This document shows, piece after piece, positions 1 to 6,043 of a DNA stretch of 12,499 bases. The translations under genes were made by a program, and so were the position numbers. Below the pieces are notes generated by a model. It was not told the origin of the DNA and made no database searches. It saw only the letters and a list, made by a program, of their open reading frames with translations. The DNA lies in the NCBI GenBank assembly GCA_030606765.1, contig JAUWFX010000036.1, positions 1 through 12,499 of the forward strand, read 5' to 3'. How positions within the stretch are numbered: the stretch's first letter is position 1; the number at the start of each line of letters is the position of its first letter. Source of the DNA: Dehalococcoidia bacterium. Lineage in GTDB: Bacteria > Chloroflexota > Dehalococcoidia > GIF9 > AB-539-J10.

Positions 1-177
1 GTTACATATCATATATATATGAATAGCTTTGGGCAAATTGTGCTAGACCCACAAGTAACCATCCCTGCTTCAGAACTATGGCTATTCAATAACCCCAATG
101 CCCTTGCGTCGGTTAAACGGGGACTTTCCGATGCTGCACAGGGCAAGGTGTCAAAAGTTGACTTAGACACTCTTTAG
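1..177 (+). CDS. probable antitoxin of a toxin-antitoxin pair (5' end may be cut by the window)
   Basis: Frame 1 is open from the first base to TAG at 175-177. The first ATG is at 19-21, giving 52 residues, but no ribosome site precedes it, so the true start may lie outside the window. The tail has the pattern NPNALASVKRGLSDAAQGKV, a common ending of small antitoxins in which a short helix (ALASVKRGL) is followed by an acidic end, here DLDTL. The stop is 8 nt before the GTG start of a ParE/RelE-like toxin, the usual antitoxin-then-toxin order. Expected role, from family knowledge: bind and neutralise that toxin and repress the operon. No DNA-binding domain can be confirmed in the visible part. 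The assignment depends on the tail pattern and the neighbour. Confidence 0.6.
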   Translation, partial: VTYHIYMNSFGQIVLDPQVTIPASELWLFNNPNALASVKRGLSDAAQGKVSKVDLDTL

Positions 178-185
178 GGTCAGCC

Positions 186-482
186 GTGTTGTTTGAGTTA
201 GAATGGACTGACGAGGCAAAGGCGACCTATATCCACCTTAAGAGTGATGCATCCCAAAAGAAACGTTATAAGGCCGTTAAGAAGACCATAGGGTTGTTAG
301 CTGAAAATCCCCGACACAAAAGCCTTCAAACTCACCCATATTTCAGTTTGAAAGGCCCAAATGAGGAGAAGGTTTTTGAGGCATATGCAGAACAGAAAAC
401 ACCAGCAGCATATAGAGTCTTTTGGTTTTATGGGCCTTCCAGGGGTAAAATCACGATTTTTGCGATTACCCCTCACCCATAA
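186..482 (+). CDS. ParE/RelE-type toxin
   Basis: This 98-aa basic protein has the RelE/ParE layout. An N-terminal strand (LFELEWTDEAKATY) and a helical stretch rich in Lys lead to a C-terminal beta-sheet with YRVFWFYGPSRGKITIFAITPHP character. Residues 76-98 resemble the 'YRvfw...itilaitpH' end of this superfamily. Members are either ribosome-dependent mRNA endonucleases or gyrase poisons, and the sequence alone does not say which. The start is GTG at 186, 8 nt after the stop of the upstream antitoxin-like frame, so the two are probably co-transcribed and translationally coupled. The only ribosome-site-like bases (AGGG) overlap the antitoxin stop. No other protein family fits better. Confidence 0.72.
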   Translation: MLFELEWTDEAKATYIHLKSDASQKKRYKAVKKTIGLLAENPRHKSLQTHPYFSLKGPNEEKVFEAYAEQKTPAAYRVFWFYGPSRGKITIFAITPHP

Positions 483-647
483 TCACAGTTATCTGGATAT
501 ACCTACTTATCCCACCTAGTCTGTGCTGCCTTCCTGGCTACTTCCACTCAATCCCCCGATAAAGCCCAAAGCTATCCTGAAATTCAGTGAGTTGCTGCAT
601 TCGGGGTTGATCGGATGTATAATTCAATTAGCCAATTTGGAGGGTGC
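483..647. other. intergenic region between toxin and flavodoxin
   Basis: There is no convincing gene in this stretch. It holds the likely -10 box of the flavodoxin gene (TATAAT at 618-623) and a ribosome site (GGAGG, 639-643). No hairpin with a T-run follows the toxin gene. Confidence 0.5.
592..623 (+). promoter_or_regulatory. putative promoter of the flavodoxin gene
   Basis: A perfect -10 hexamer TATAAT lies at 618-623. The best -35 candidate, TTGCTG (592-597), is 20 nt away, which is long. Transcription would start near 630, after the ATG at 615, so it argues for translation from GTG 648. Confidence 0.4.
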
Positions 648-1127
648 GTGAAATCGCTGGTAGTTTATTATTCTTTGACAGGTAAAACGAAGCTGGTAGC
701 TCAGGCAATCGCCGAAGCCCTGAATGCAACGCTAGTGGAGATTGAGGAGAGAAGGCCCATACCCATACCCTTCGTCTATTTGAGTGGCGGCTTCGCCGCT
801 ATAACAAACAGAGGAACTAAGATAAATCCCATAGATGTCGATTTAAAACAATATGAAACGATATTTATTGGTTCTCCAATGTGGGGTCCGAGACCAGCAC
901 CAGCTATTAACTCATTTATATACCAGACAAATTTTGAAGGTCGGAGTATTATTCCATTCTTTACCATGGCTGGCGACAATTCAGAGAAAGCTCTGGCGAA
1001 CATAACGGCTAAAATAGAGAAAAGCCAGGGCAAGGTAGCAGGCTCTTTTGCAATAACGTCGTACAAGGTGTCCGACGAGGAAATCATAGCCAGGGCTGAA
1101 GAGGCTATAAAAGAGTATTCGAGCTAG
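648..1127 (+). CDS. flavodoxin family protein
   Basis: A 159-aa FMN-binding flavodoxin-like electron carrier, cytosolic. The first strand KSLVVYYSLTGKT carries the phosphate-binding loop SLTGKT (residues 9-14). The second loop, GSPMWGPRPAP from residue 75, holds the aromatic residue expected to stack on the flavin. The end alternates strands (RSIIPFFTMAG) and helices in the usual order, so the domain looks complete and resembles the Flavodoxin_4 type. An in-frame ATG exists at 615, but a TATAAT box sits at 618-623 inside that extension, and the conserved core begins exactly at GTG 648 with GGAGG just upstream (4-nt spacing, short). I therefore prefer 648. Its redox partner is unknown, as no oxidoreductase lies nearby. 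Confidence 0.82.
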   Translation: MKSLVVYYSLTGKTKLVAQAIAEALNATLVEIEERRPIPIPFVYLSGGFAAITNRGTKINPIDVDLKQYETIFIGSPMWGPRPAPAINSFIYQTNFEGRSIIPFFTMAGDNSEKALANITAKIEKSQGKVAGSFAITSYKVSDEEIIARAEEAIKEYSS

Positions 1128-1145
1128 ACCCGATTCATTCAACAA

Positions 1146-1208
1146 TGCCACTTCCCTCCGACTCCGATTCCAGCTATCAGCATGGAGTGGCACGACCCTA
1201 AAGGGTCG
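1146..1208. other. inverted repeats between flavodoxin and DUF454 gene
   Basis: TGCCACT (1146-1152) pairs with AGTGGCA (1186-1192), and next to it CGACCC (1193-1198) pairs with GGGTCG (1203-1208) over a 4-nt loop. No T-run follows either dyad, so neither is a standard terminator. Function unknown. Confidence 0.3.
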
Positions 1209-1254
1209 CACTACAAAGTTTCCCATCAAGGGAGAGGGTGTATTATAGATATAG

Positions 1255-1647
1255 ATGCGAACAACAGCAAAGAGAAGGCTTTTAATTGTAGCAGGAACTT
1301 TATGCACAGGATTAGGGATTATCGGTATTTTTATCCCGATTCTACCTACGACCCCATTTCTATTACTCGCCGCTGCTTGTTATATGCGGAGCTCTGAACG
1401 GTTTTACCAATGGCTTATAAACAACAGAATATGCGGAGCCTATCTCAGGAACTACATTGAAGGCAGAGGAATGCCTGTAAAGATAAAGATATTTATCATC
1501 CTTTTACTTTGGCTGACTATCGGACTCAGTATAACTTTTGGAGTACAGAACATAGTTATCAGGATAGTGCTAATTTGTATTGCTATTGGGGTTACAGTAC
1601 ATATTGTTCTAATCAGAAAAAGAAAAGTTGAAGATATTCAGAAGTAA
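1255..1647 (+). CDS. DUF454 (YbaN-like) inner-membrane protein
   Basis: A 130-aa membrane protein. The N-terminal half carries the family signature: Gly-rich hydrophobic segment, then PILPTTPFLLLAAACYMRSSERFYQWL (proline and threonine turn, then the 'RSSERF..WL' stretch), then a GxY motif and EGRGMP. Two further membrane segments follow at about residues 77-96 and 98-120, with a basic tail (RKRKVEDIQK). The size matches the YbaN/DUF454 family, whose function is unknown. ATG 1255 is preceded by GGGAGAGGG, but about 15 nt away, so initiation may be weak. The stop lies 7 nt before tRNA remnant 1, so the gene sits flush against a possible integration junction. Confidence 0.8.
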   Translation: MRTTAKRRLLIVAGTLCTGLGIIGIFIPILPTTPFLLLAAACYMRSSERFYQWLINNRICGAYLRNYIEGRGMPVKIKIFIILLLWLTIGLSITFGVQNIVIRIVLICIAIGVTVHIVLIRKRKVEDIQK

Positions 1648-1654
1648 AACTAAC

Positions 1655-1679
1655 TGGCAGCGGCTGGATTTGCACCAGC
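1655..1679 (-). repeat. tRNA 3'-end remnant 1
   Basis: Twenty-four of 25 bases match the 3' end (T arm and acceptor 3' strand) of the intact tRNA at 11925-11996, same orientation. One change lies in the T loop. The anticodon and 5' halves are absent, so it cannot fold as a tRNA. Confidence 0.85.
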
Positions 1680-1767
1680 TTATAATGAAGCTGTAAACTA
1701 TAATAACCGGGAATGTGCCGTGCGGAATTTCCAGGTTAAAATAAATTATTAAGGAGTCGCGTCATCT

Positions 1768-3180
1768 ATGCTGGCTAAACTGACATTTCTGGGTGCAGCG
1801 CGAAATGTTACAGGTTCCTGTTACCTTTTAGAGAGTCAGGATACCCGTGTGCTTATAGACTGCGGGCTGTACCAGGAGCGGAAGTACCAGGGGAGAAACT
1901 GGCAGCCATTTCTATTTGACCCTCGGTCAATTGATGCCGTTTTTTTGACTCATGCTCATCTTGACCATTGTGGACTTTTACCTAAACTGGTACGTGAAGG
2001 TTACAAGGGCAAGATATACTGCACTGAGGCGACGGCTGAGATAGCCCAGATTATCCTTCTTGATGCTGCAAAGCTGCAGGAAGAAGACGCTATATTTAAG
2101 GCAAAACGCCATAAAAGGGAAGGGCGCCGTGGTCCTTATCCTGAAATACCTCTTTATACTGTAGAGGATGCCGAGGCAGTTGAGCCGCATTTTTCCGCGG
2201 TAGAATACCTGAGTTGTGTCGGAGTTAATAGCGATGTCGAAGGCTGTTATTATGAAGCGGGTCATGTACTGGGGGCTGCAGTCATAAATATAAATATCCG
2301 ACAGGATGGCAAGAACCACAGGGTAATTTTTTCCGGTGATATCGGCGAGCCTGACCGCCCTATAATAAATGACCCGGCTATTTTCGATGAGGCCGAATAT
2401 ATAGTTATAGAGTCAACTTATGGCGACCGTACTCACGAAGAACACGAGAGCATCGATATTCAAAAACAATTACGCGATTGTATCAACAGGACGGTAAGCG
2501 CCGGGGGCAACATCATTATTCCCAGTTTCGCTTTGGAGCGGTCCCAGGAAATACTGTATCACCTGAACGAATTATTTTTACGTAAAGAAATTCCACCTTT
2601 AACTGTCTTTGTGGATAGCCCTATGGCAATACGGATTACAAAAGTATTTAAACATCACGCTGACCTCTTTGACAAAGAGATGATGCAACGTCTGCGCCAG
2701 GGTAATTCCTGTTTTAGTTTTGAAAACCTCAAAATGGTACAGAGTGTGGAAGAGTCCAAGGCCATTAACAACATGAAGGGAAGCAGTATCATCATAGCCG
2801 GTAGCGGTATGGTAACCGGCGGCCGTGTGAAGCACCATATTGTCAATAACATCAGAAGGGCAGAAAGCACAATATTATTTGTCGGCTATCAAGCAAAGGG
2901 AACGCCGGGCAGAATATTGCTGGATGGTGCCGAGGAAGTCCGTCTCTTAGGGCAAATACATCCGGTGAAAATACACATTGAAAAAATCGATGGTTTCTCG
3001 GCCCACGCCGACCGTGATGGACTACTAGAGTGGTTAGCTGACATTCGTGTCCCGCCGCGCTGTGTATTTGTCAGTCACGGGGAAGAAAAAGCGGCCATTA
3101 GCTTTGCGAAGGTCCTGAACGAGAAGACCGGGTGGACCACAAAAGTCCCCCGATACAAAGAGACTGTGAAGCTCGTTTAA
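1768..3180 (+). CDS. beta-CASP metallo-beta-lactamase ribonuclease (CPSF/YSH1-like)
   Basis: A 470-aa Zn-dependent RNA-processing nuclease of the bacterial CPSF-like class (COG1236). The metallo-beta-lactamase domain begins LTFLGAARNVTGSCYLL. It has the metal motif HAHLDH at residues 62-67, then AGHVLGA, then SGDIGE. The beta-CASP domain follows with motif A in IESTYGDR and the segment GSGMVTGGRVKHH. The RMMBL end has GFSAHADRDGLLEWL (motif B His) and FVSHGEE (motif C His). All catalytic positions seem present, and length is normal for the family. RNase J differs in its N-terminal motifs and is longer. ATG 1768 follows AAGGAG about 11 nt upstream. It is the only gene between remnants 1 and 2, and a strong hairpin terminator lies 90 nt after its stop. 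Confidence 0.93.
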   Translation: MLAKLTFLGAARNVTGSCYLLESQDTRVLIDCGLYQERKYQGRNWQPFLFDPRSIDAVFLTHAHLDHCGLLPKLVREGYKGKIYCTEATAEIAQIILLDAAKLQEEDAIFKAKRHKREGRRGPYPEIPLYTVEDAEAVEPHFSAVEYLSCVGVNSDVEGCYYEAGHVLGAAVININIRQDGKNHRVIFSGDIGEPDRPIINDPAIFDEAEYIVIESTYGDRTHEEHESIDIQKQLRDCINRTVSAGGNIIIPSFALERSQEILYHLNELFLRKEIPPLTVFVDSPMAIRITKVFKHHADLFDKEMMQRLRQGNSCFSFENLKMVQSVEESKAINNMKGSSIIIAGSGMVTGGRVKHHIVNNIRRAESTILFVGYQAKGTPGRILLDGAEEVRLLGQIHPVKIHIEKIDGFSAHADRDGLLEWLADIRVPPRCVFVSHGEEKAAISFAKVLNEKTGWTTKVPRYKETVKLV

Positions 3181-3210
3181 ATCGATAAAGAAGGCCCAAC
3201 TGTGAAAACA

Positions 3211-3256
3211 AAAGTGGCCGCGGCTGGACTTGAACCAGCGACCAAAGCCTTATCAG
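3211..3256 (-). repeat. tRNA 3'-half remnant 2 (longest copy)
   Basis: Forty-two of 46 bases match 11921-11966. The match begins in the flank beyond the tRNA 3' end (AAAG) and runs through acceptor, T arm, variable loop and the anticodon, where one change alters the first anticodon base. Homology stops inside the anticodon loop. Confidence 0.92.
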
Positions 3257-3269
3257 AACCTGCAACGTG

Positions 3270-3305
3270 CCCCTGGGCGTTCTTGCCCAGGGGTATATTT
3301 TTTAT
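3270..3305 (+). terminator. Rho-independent terminator
   Basis: A perfect 9-bp GC-rich stem, CCCCTGGGC (3270-3278) with GCCCAGGGG (3285-3293), closes a 6-nt loop and is followed by TATATTTTTT. It would end transcripts of the ribonuclease gene after they pass through tRNA remnant 2. Confidence 0.75.
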
Positions 3306-3404
3306 TTCACATGCAGGTATAATACGCAAGCTTTAAGAGAATGTGCCTGGAGAACCAAAACCTATGAACTGGATAAGAACCAGTTTAAAGTGTAGGAGGA
3401 GTCC

Positions 3405-4193
3405 ATGATAGATTACATGGTCAGCTTTTTCAAATCTTTCTTTCAAAACCCTAGCGCCCTGGGGATTGGTCTGGCTATAGCCTTCGGTGCGGTCTGGCTG
3501 GTTGGTTACCGGCCGCCGCTCTTTAAGAAACCCTGGCTCTGGGCGGTTCTCGCAAGCAGTGCCTTTCTAACTCTGGCTGCTGCTTGCTTTATTCAATTTC
3601 CTCTCCAAACCTGGACTGGGCAAGCACTGAATCATTTCTGGAGCCAGGAGGTCCTAATGCGCTGGATTCTTCTGGCGGGGATACCACAAATACTCCTCGG
3701 CGGACTGGTGCAGGAAGGGGCAAAGCTGGTGCCGGTGGTTGCCTACTGGCGGCGTAGCGGTAAGAACATTGACCCCAAGCTGGGACTCGCCATCGGCGCT
3801 GTGGCCGGAGCTGGATTTGCCATCTTCGAAGCGCAGTGGGCGCACAATCTCATCTTTGCCTCGGGGTGGACCTGGGCAGCAGTGCAAACCTACGGCTTCT
3901 GGGCGCTGGCTGGATTTTGGGAAAGGTTCTTTGGCGTAGCCGCTCATATCGCTTTTTCCGCCCTGGCCGGGTATGGTCTGGCCAGGGGCTGGGGGTGGCA
4001 ATTCTACCTCATAGCCTCTGTTCTGCACGGCTTACTAAACTACAGCATAGTTTTGTTGCAGGCAGGGCTCTTTACCACCGTTCACGTGGAAATCTATGTT
4101 GCCGTGCTGGCTGTGCTGGTAACGGCCTGGGCCCTGTGGCTCCGCTGGAGAAAAGGGGGAGCTACGACTGAGCCCACAATATCAGCTCCGTGA
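3405..4193 (+). CDS. PrsW/YhfC-like intramembrane metalloprotease
   Basis: A 262-aa polytopic membrane protein with about seven or eight hydrophobic segments and many Trp residues. Polar residues inside the membrane part follow the PrsW pattern: QEGAK (103-107, in place of EExxK), GAGFAIFEAQWAHN with Glu142, ERFFGVAAHIAFSALAGYGLARG with His181, and HGLLNYS with His208 and Asn212. In this superfamily the Glu and His residues bind Zn and cleave membrane-bound substrates such as anti-sigma factors. No anti-sigma factor is visible nearby, so the substrate is unknown, and YhfC is an alternative family name. ATG 3405 has a clear GGAGGAG ribosome site. The gene is clearly richer in G+C than its neighbours, which suggests separate origin. 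Confidence 0.72.
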   Translation: MIDYMVSFFKSFFQNPSALGIGLAIAFGAVWLVGYRPPLFKKPWLWAVLASSAFLTLAAACFIQFPLQTWTGQALNHFWSQEVLMRWILLAGIPQILLGGLVQEGAKLVPVVAYWRRSGKNIDPKLGLAIGAVAGAGFAIFEAQWAHNLIFASGWTWAAVQTYGFWALAGFWERFFGVAAHIAFSALAGYGLARGWGWQFYLIASVLHGLLNYSIVLLQAGLFTTVHVEIYVAVLAVLVTAWALWLRWRKGGATTEPTISAP

Positions 4194-4302
4194 AGTTATG
4201 GCCGTGAAAAGTAACATTTTGCTATTAAGTAAAGTTATCATTAAGATATTGCAGGGAAAACCATCGAATCAGGAATAGATTATCTTGTAAAAGGAGGAAA
4301 AC

Positions 4303-4470
4303 ATGGCCGAAGAAGGAAAACGTTGGTACCGCCGCCGCTCCGCGACTTTGGTAGGCCCTATTTGGTTCATCGGCTGGCTATTTACGATCGGTTATGCCGG
4401 TCTGGTCTGGTGGCAGATTTTGCTTGCCATAATAGTCTGGCCGTACTTTCTAGGCCGGGCACTTGGCTGA
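4303..4470 (+). CDS. small membrane protein, 55 aa
   Basis: This short gene begins at ATG 4303 with an excellent ribosome site, AAGGAGG (4291-4297), and ends at TGA 4468-4470. The product starts with a charged Arg-rich stretch (MAEEGKRWYRRRS), which should stay in the cytoplasm. Two hydrophobic segments follow, VGPIWFIGWLFTIGYAGL and WQILLAIIVWPYFLGRAL, separated by little more than a turn, so a two-helix hairpin is likely. It shares high G+C and Trp richness with the PrsW-like gene 109 nt upstream and may be co-transcribed with it. I do not recognise a named family. Codon use and the ribosome site make it a real gene. Confidence 0.72.
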   Translation: MAEEGKRWYRRRSATLVGPIWFIGWLFTIGYAGLVWWQILLAIIVWPYFLGRALG

Positions 4471-4680
4471 CCAGTCAGGAAAGCGTACTCTAATTTTGTC
4501 TTCCGACTCTCTGCCGTACCTCATAGCCTTGACCTGTTAGTGGCGCCAATTCGATGCCAGCGAAGTAGCCGGGACACCAAAATCATCGCCTATTTCCTTT
4601 ACTATAGAAAATTTGGAGGCGTGGTGGGCACAGTACAAGCATTTTGTAACTAAAATAAGCGTCGGTTTTTCCTGATATAA

Positions 4681-4710
4681 AAAGTAGTAGCGGCTGGATT
4701 CGAGCTACTG
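4681..4710 (-). repeat. tRNA 3'-end remnant 3 (degenerate)
   Basis: Twenty-three of 30 bases match 11921-11950. The 3' flank AAAGT and the core GCGGCTGGATT are intact, while the T-stem half is eroded. Confidence 0.75.
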
Positions 4711-4732
4711 TGCATTTCTTGGGCCACCCGTG

Positions 4733-4762
4733 TTGGCAAAGAATCGGACTAGTTGATATGAT
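4733..4762 (+). promoter_or_regulatory. putative sigma-70 promoter of the 30-aa peptide gene
   Basis: TTGGCA (4733-4738), 18-nt spacer, TATGAT (4757-4762). A TGA directly before the -10 box gives the extended -10 form. The start point would be near 4769, about 26 nt before the start codon. Confidence 0.5.
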
Positions 4763-4794
4763 TTCGGTATGAAACAGGCAAGGAGGTCATGAAC

Positions 4795-4887
4795 ATGTGT
4801 AAGACCTGTAGGCGTCACCACCCGGAGCTATACACTGATAAACCTGTAGCGAAGCCGGAAAAGAAAGCAACTCCCAAGAAGAAATAG
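4795..4887 (+). CDS. 30-aa Cys/His motif and Lys-rich peptide
   Basis: ATG 4795 to TAG 4885-4887 encodes a 30-residue peptide. It opens with MCKTCRRHHPELYTDKP, in which CxxC and the adjacent HH could bind a metal. It ends with a Lys/Pro/Ala tail (EKKATPKKK) typical of a flexible nucleic-acid-binding or nucleoid-like end. The ribosome site AAGGAGG (4780-4786) is 8 nt from this ATG. A second ATG at 4789 is only 2 nt away and would add MN. The gene has its own promoter candidate and is alone between remnants 3 and 4, making a unit of about 220 bp. I know of no named family. Metal or nucleic-acid binding is inference from composition. Confidence 0.6.
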   Translation: MCKTCRRHHPELYTDKPVAKPEKKATPKKK

Positions 4888-4898
4888 GAGTTAACTTG

Positions 4899-4933
4899 AA
4901 GTGGCAGCGGCTGGGTTTGAATTAGTGTCTAAA
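4899..4933 (-). repeat. tRNA 3'-end remnant 4
   Basis: Twenty-nine of 35 bases match 11922-11956. The acceptor strand is intact. Five of the six changes are transitions, and four read C to T on the plus strand. It starts 11 nt after the stop of the 30-aa peptide gene. Confidence 0.87.
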
Positions 4934-4945
4934 CTGAAATATGAT
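4917..4945 (+). promoter_or_regulatory. putative promoter of the MerR-like gene, -35 inside tRNA remnant 4
   Basis: TTGAAT (4917-4922), 17-nt spacer, TATGAT (4940-4945). The -35 hexamer derives from the T-loop sequence of the tRNA remnant (TTGAAC in the intact tRNA). Confidence 0.5.
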
Positions 4946-4962
4946 GATATGACCTGTATCAT
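4944..4962. promoter_or_regulatory. palindromic operator candidate before the MerR-like gene
   Basis: ATGATA-N7-TATCAT, a perfect 6-bp dyad over 19 bp, overlaps the -10 box end and the predicted start point. A longer 8-bp pairing, AATATGAT/ATCATATT (4938-4965), overlaps it. The position suits autorepression by the downstream MerR-like protein. Confidence 0.45.
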
Positions 4963-4979
4963 ATTGGCTGGAATTCGCA

Positions 4980-5402
4980 ATGCCGCGTAGAAAAAAACCT
5001 ATATCCTTCCGTACTTCAGAGGTATCACGTGTGGTCGGCGCTACCTATAACCAGCTTGTGTACTGGGATAAGACAGGCCTGGTGAGCCCGAGTCTAAGAG
5101 CAGCATCCGGAAGAGGTTCACGCCGTCTCTATTCTGTAGAAGACATCTTCGAATTAAAGGTCCTGATGAAATTGCTGGATAGTTCGGTGCCTCTACAGCG
5201 GATACGGTCGAGCTTCCGCTTTATACGAGGTCAATCCAAGGCTTTATCATCCTTCGTAGTGTTCACAGATGGGAAAACAGTCTATTTCTACGAGGACTAT
5301 GATGTTCTCGTGGACACGTTAAAGGAAGGCCAGACAGTATTACGTATCGCGGTTCAGGATCTGATTGCAGAAGTACAGGCCAGGTTGACCGATAGGCGGT
5401 GA
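4980..5402 (+). CDS. MerR-family transcriptional regulator
   Basis: A 140-aa DNA-binding protein. Residues about 8-75 form the MerR winged helix: SFRTSEVSRVVGATYNQLVYWDKTGLVSPS, then GRGSRRLYSVEDIFELKVLMKLLDSSVPLQRI, matching the 'Y..L.YWd..GLv.P......g..R.Ys..D...L' pattern. The C-terminal part (FVVFTDGKTVYFYEDYDVLVDTLKEGQTVLRIAVQDL) has no Cys pairs, so it is not a MerR/CueR-type metal sensor. It resembles MerR proteins with a small beta-rich effector domain. The ribosome site before ATG 4980 is poor. The promoter and a 19-bp dyad lie just upstream, suggesting autoregulation. The gene is alone between remnants 4 and 5, so its other targets are unknown. Confidence 0.83.
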   Translation: MPRRKKPISFRTSEVSRVVGATYNQLVYWDKTGLVSPSLRAASGRGSRRLYSVEDIFELKVLMKLLDSSVPLQRIRSSFRFIRGQSKALSSFVVFTDGKTVYFYEDYDVLVDTLKEGQTVLRIAVQDLIAEVQARLTDRR

Positions 5403-5435
5403 GCACAAGAGGAACCAATCCTGCCCCTATTGCAG

Positions 5436-5461
5436 AAGTGGCAGCGGCTGGATTTGAACCA
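5436..5461 (-). repeat. tRNA 3'-end remnant 5 (exact)
   Basis: All 26 bases match 11922-11947, from 3 nt outside the tRNA 3' end to the T stem. It starts 33 nt after the MerR-like stop and ends 21 nt before the next start codon. Confidence 0.93.
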
Positions 5462-5482
5462 AATAAAAAGAGGGCTTGAAAT

Positions 5483-5974
5483 ATGATGAGGAATGATAGT
5501 GACACGCAATGTTGTCCTAAGTTTGACCCTGAACCATGGCATGATAAAGAAATAACGTGGGAAGACAAGCTCTTCGTCAAAGACACTATGCTGCAATTCA
5601 TGCATATGCCGCTACCCGGCGCATTCGGTAAGACAGTCGGAAGGATGTGGAAGAAAATTGAAGACGCAGGAGCAAATCCAGATACCAATGACTTTATCAT
5701 GCTTGCCACCGAATCATCACCCTGGAAAGGTGAACTATATATCAATGTGACAAAGGAAATCCCGAACGCTGAAAACGTCAAACTATCAGGAACATATATC
5801 ACCAAGGTTTTCGATGGTCCGTATAACGCCGTACCAAAGTGAATCAAAGAAATGGCTCAATATGTAAACCAAAAAGGCAAGACAGTTAAAAGGTATTATT
5901 TCTACTGCACGACCTGCCCCAAGTGTGCCAAGATTTATGGCCATAACTATGTGGTAGCATTCGCAAAGGTGTAA
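5483..5974 (+). pseudogene. conserved hypothetical protein broken by an in-frame TGA
   Basis: Two ATGs at 5483 and 5486 follow AGAGG. The frame runs 119 codons to TGA at 5840-5842. Translation continues in the same frame for 43 more codons to TAA 5972-5974. The part after the stop is clearly protein-like: IKEMAQYVNQKGKTVKRYYFYCTTCPKCAKIYGHNYVVAFAKV, with a TCPKCAK Cys pair and the highly patterned end YGHNYVVAFA. From memory of related proteins the broken position is a Trp (K-W-I-E/K-EM), so TGG to TGA is the likely change. Other genes here end in TGA, so the code is standard. Function of the family is not known to me; some relatives carry vague hydrolase labels. A 119-aa product may still be made, but without the Cys motif. 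Confidence 0.7.
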
Positions 5975-6014
5975 GATACCACCTTCTTAGGAAATGTCGG
6001 ATTAAACAGTGGTA

Positions 6015-6043
6015 TTGACAACAAAAGCATAGATAGCTATTCT
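6015..6043 (+). promoter_or_regulatory. strong sigma-70 promoter of the DUF4870-like gene
   Basis: Consensus TTGACA (6015-6020), 17-nt spacer, TATTCT (6038-6043). The start point would be near 6050, just before the AAGGGGG ribosome site of ATG 6076. Confidence 0.65.

Larger units (their letters stand above)
4471..4794. other. intergenic region with a tRNA remnant and a possible gene relic
   Basis: It contains tRNA remnant 3 (4681-4710), the promoter of the 30-aa peptide gene (4733-4762), and on the minus strand a start-less open frame ending at 4537 that encodes CLYCAHH and a C-terminal GVPATSLASNWRH. That frame may be what is left of a gene whose 5' end was lost at the remnant. Confidence 0.45.

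Noticed and set aside
615..647. Upstream ATG start for the flavodoxin
   Set aside because: The extension overlaps a TATAAT box and adds residues that do not belong to the flavodoxin fold.
3799..3820. GTGGCCGGAGCTGGATTTG resembles the tRNA remnants
   Set aside because: It lies inside the PrsW-like gene and encodes the conserved GAGF motif; the match is by chance.
4538..4562. AGTGGCGCCAATTCGATGCCAGCGA as a further tRNA remnant
   Set aside because: Only the two ends match and the spacing is four bases short, so it is too weak to count.
4967..4983. GGCTGGAATTCGCAATG as another remnant before the MerR-like start
   Set aside because: Seven core bases match but no acceptor-stem sequence precedes it.
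5840..5842. TGA as selenocysteine codon
   Set aside because: The expected residue here is probably Trp, no obvious SECIS hairpin was seen right after it, and no selenoprotein family fits; kept only as an option to check.
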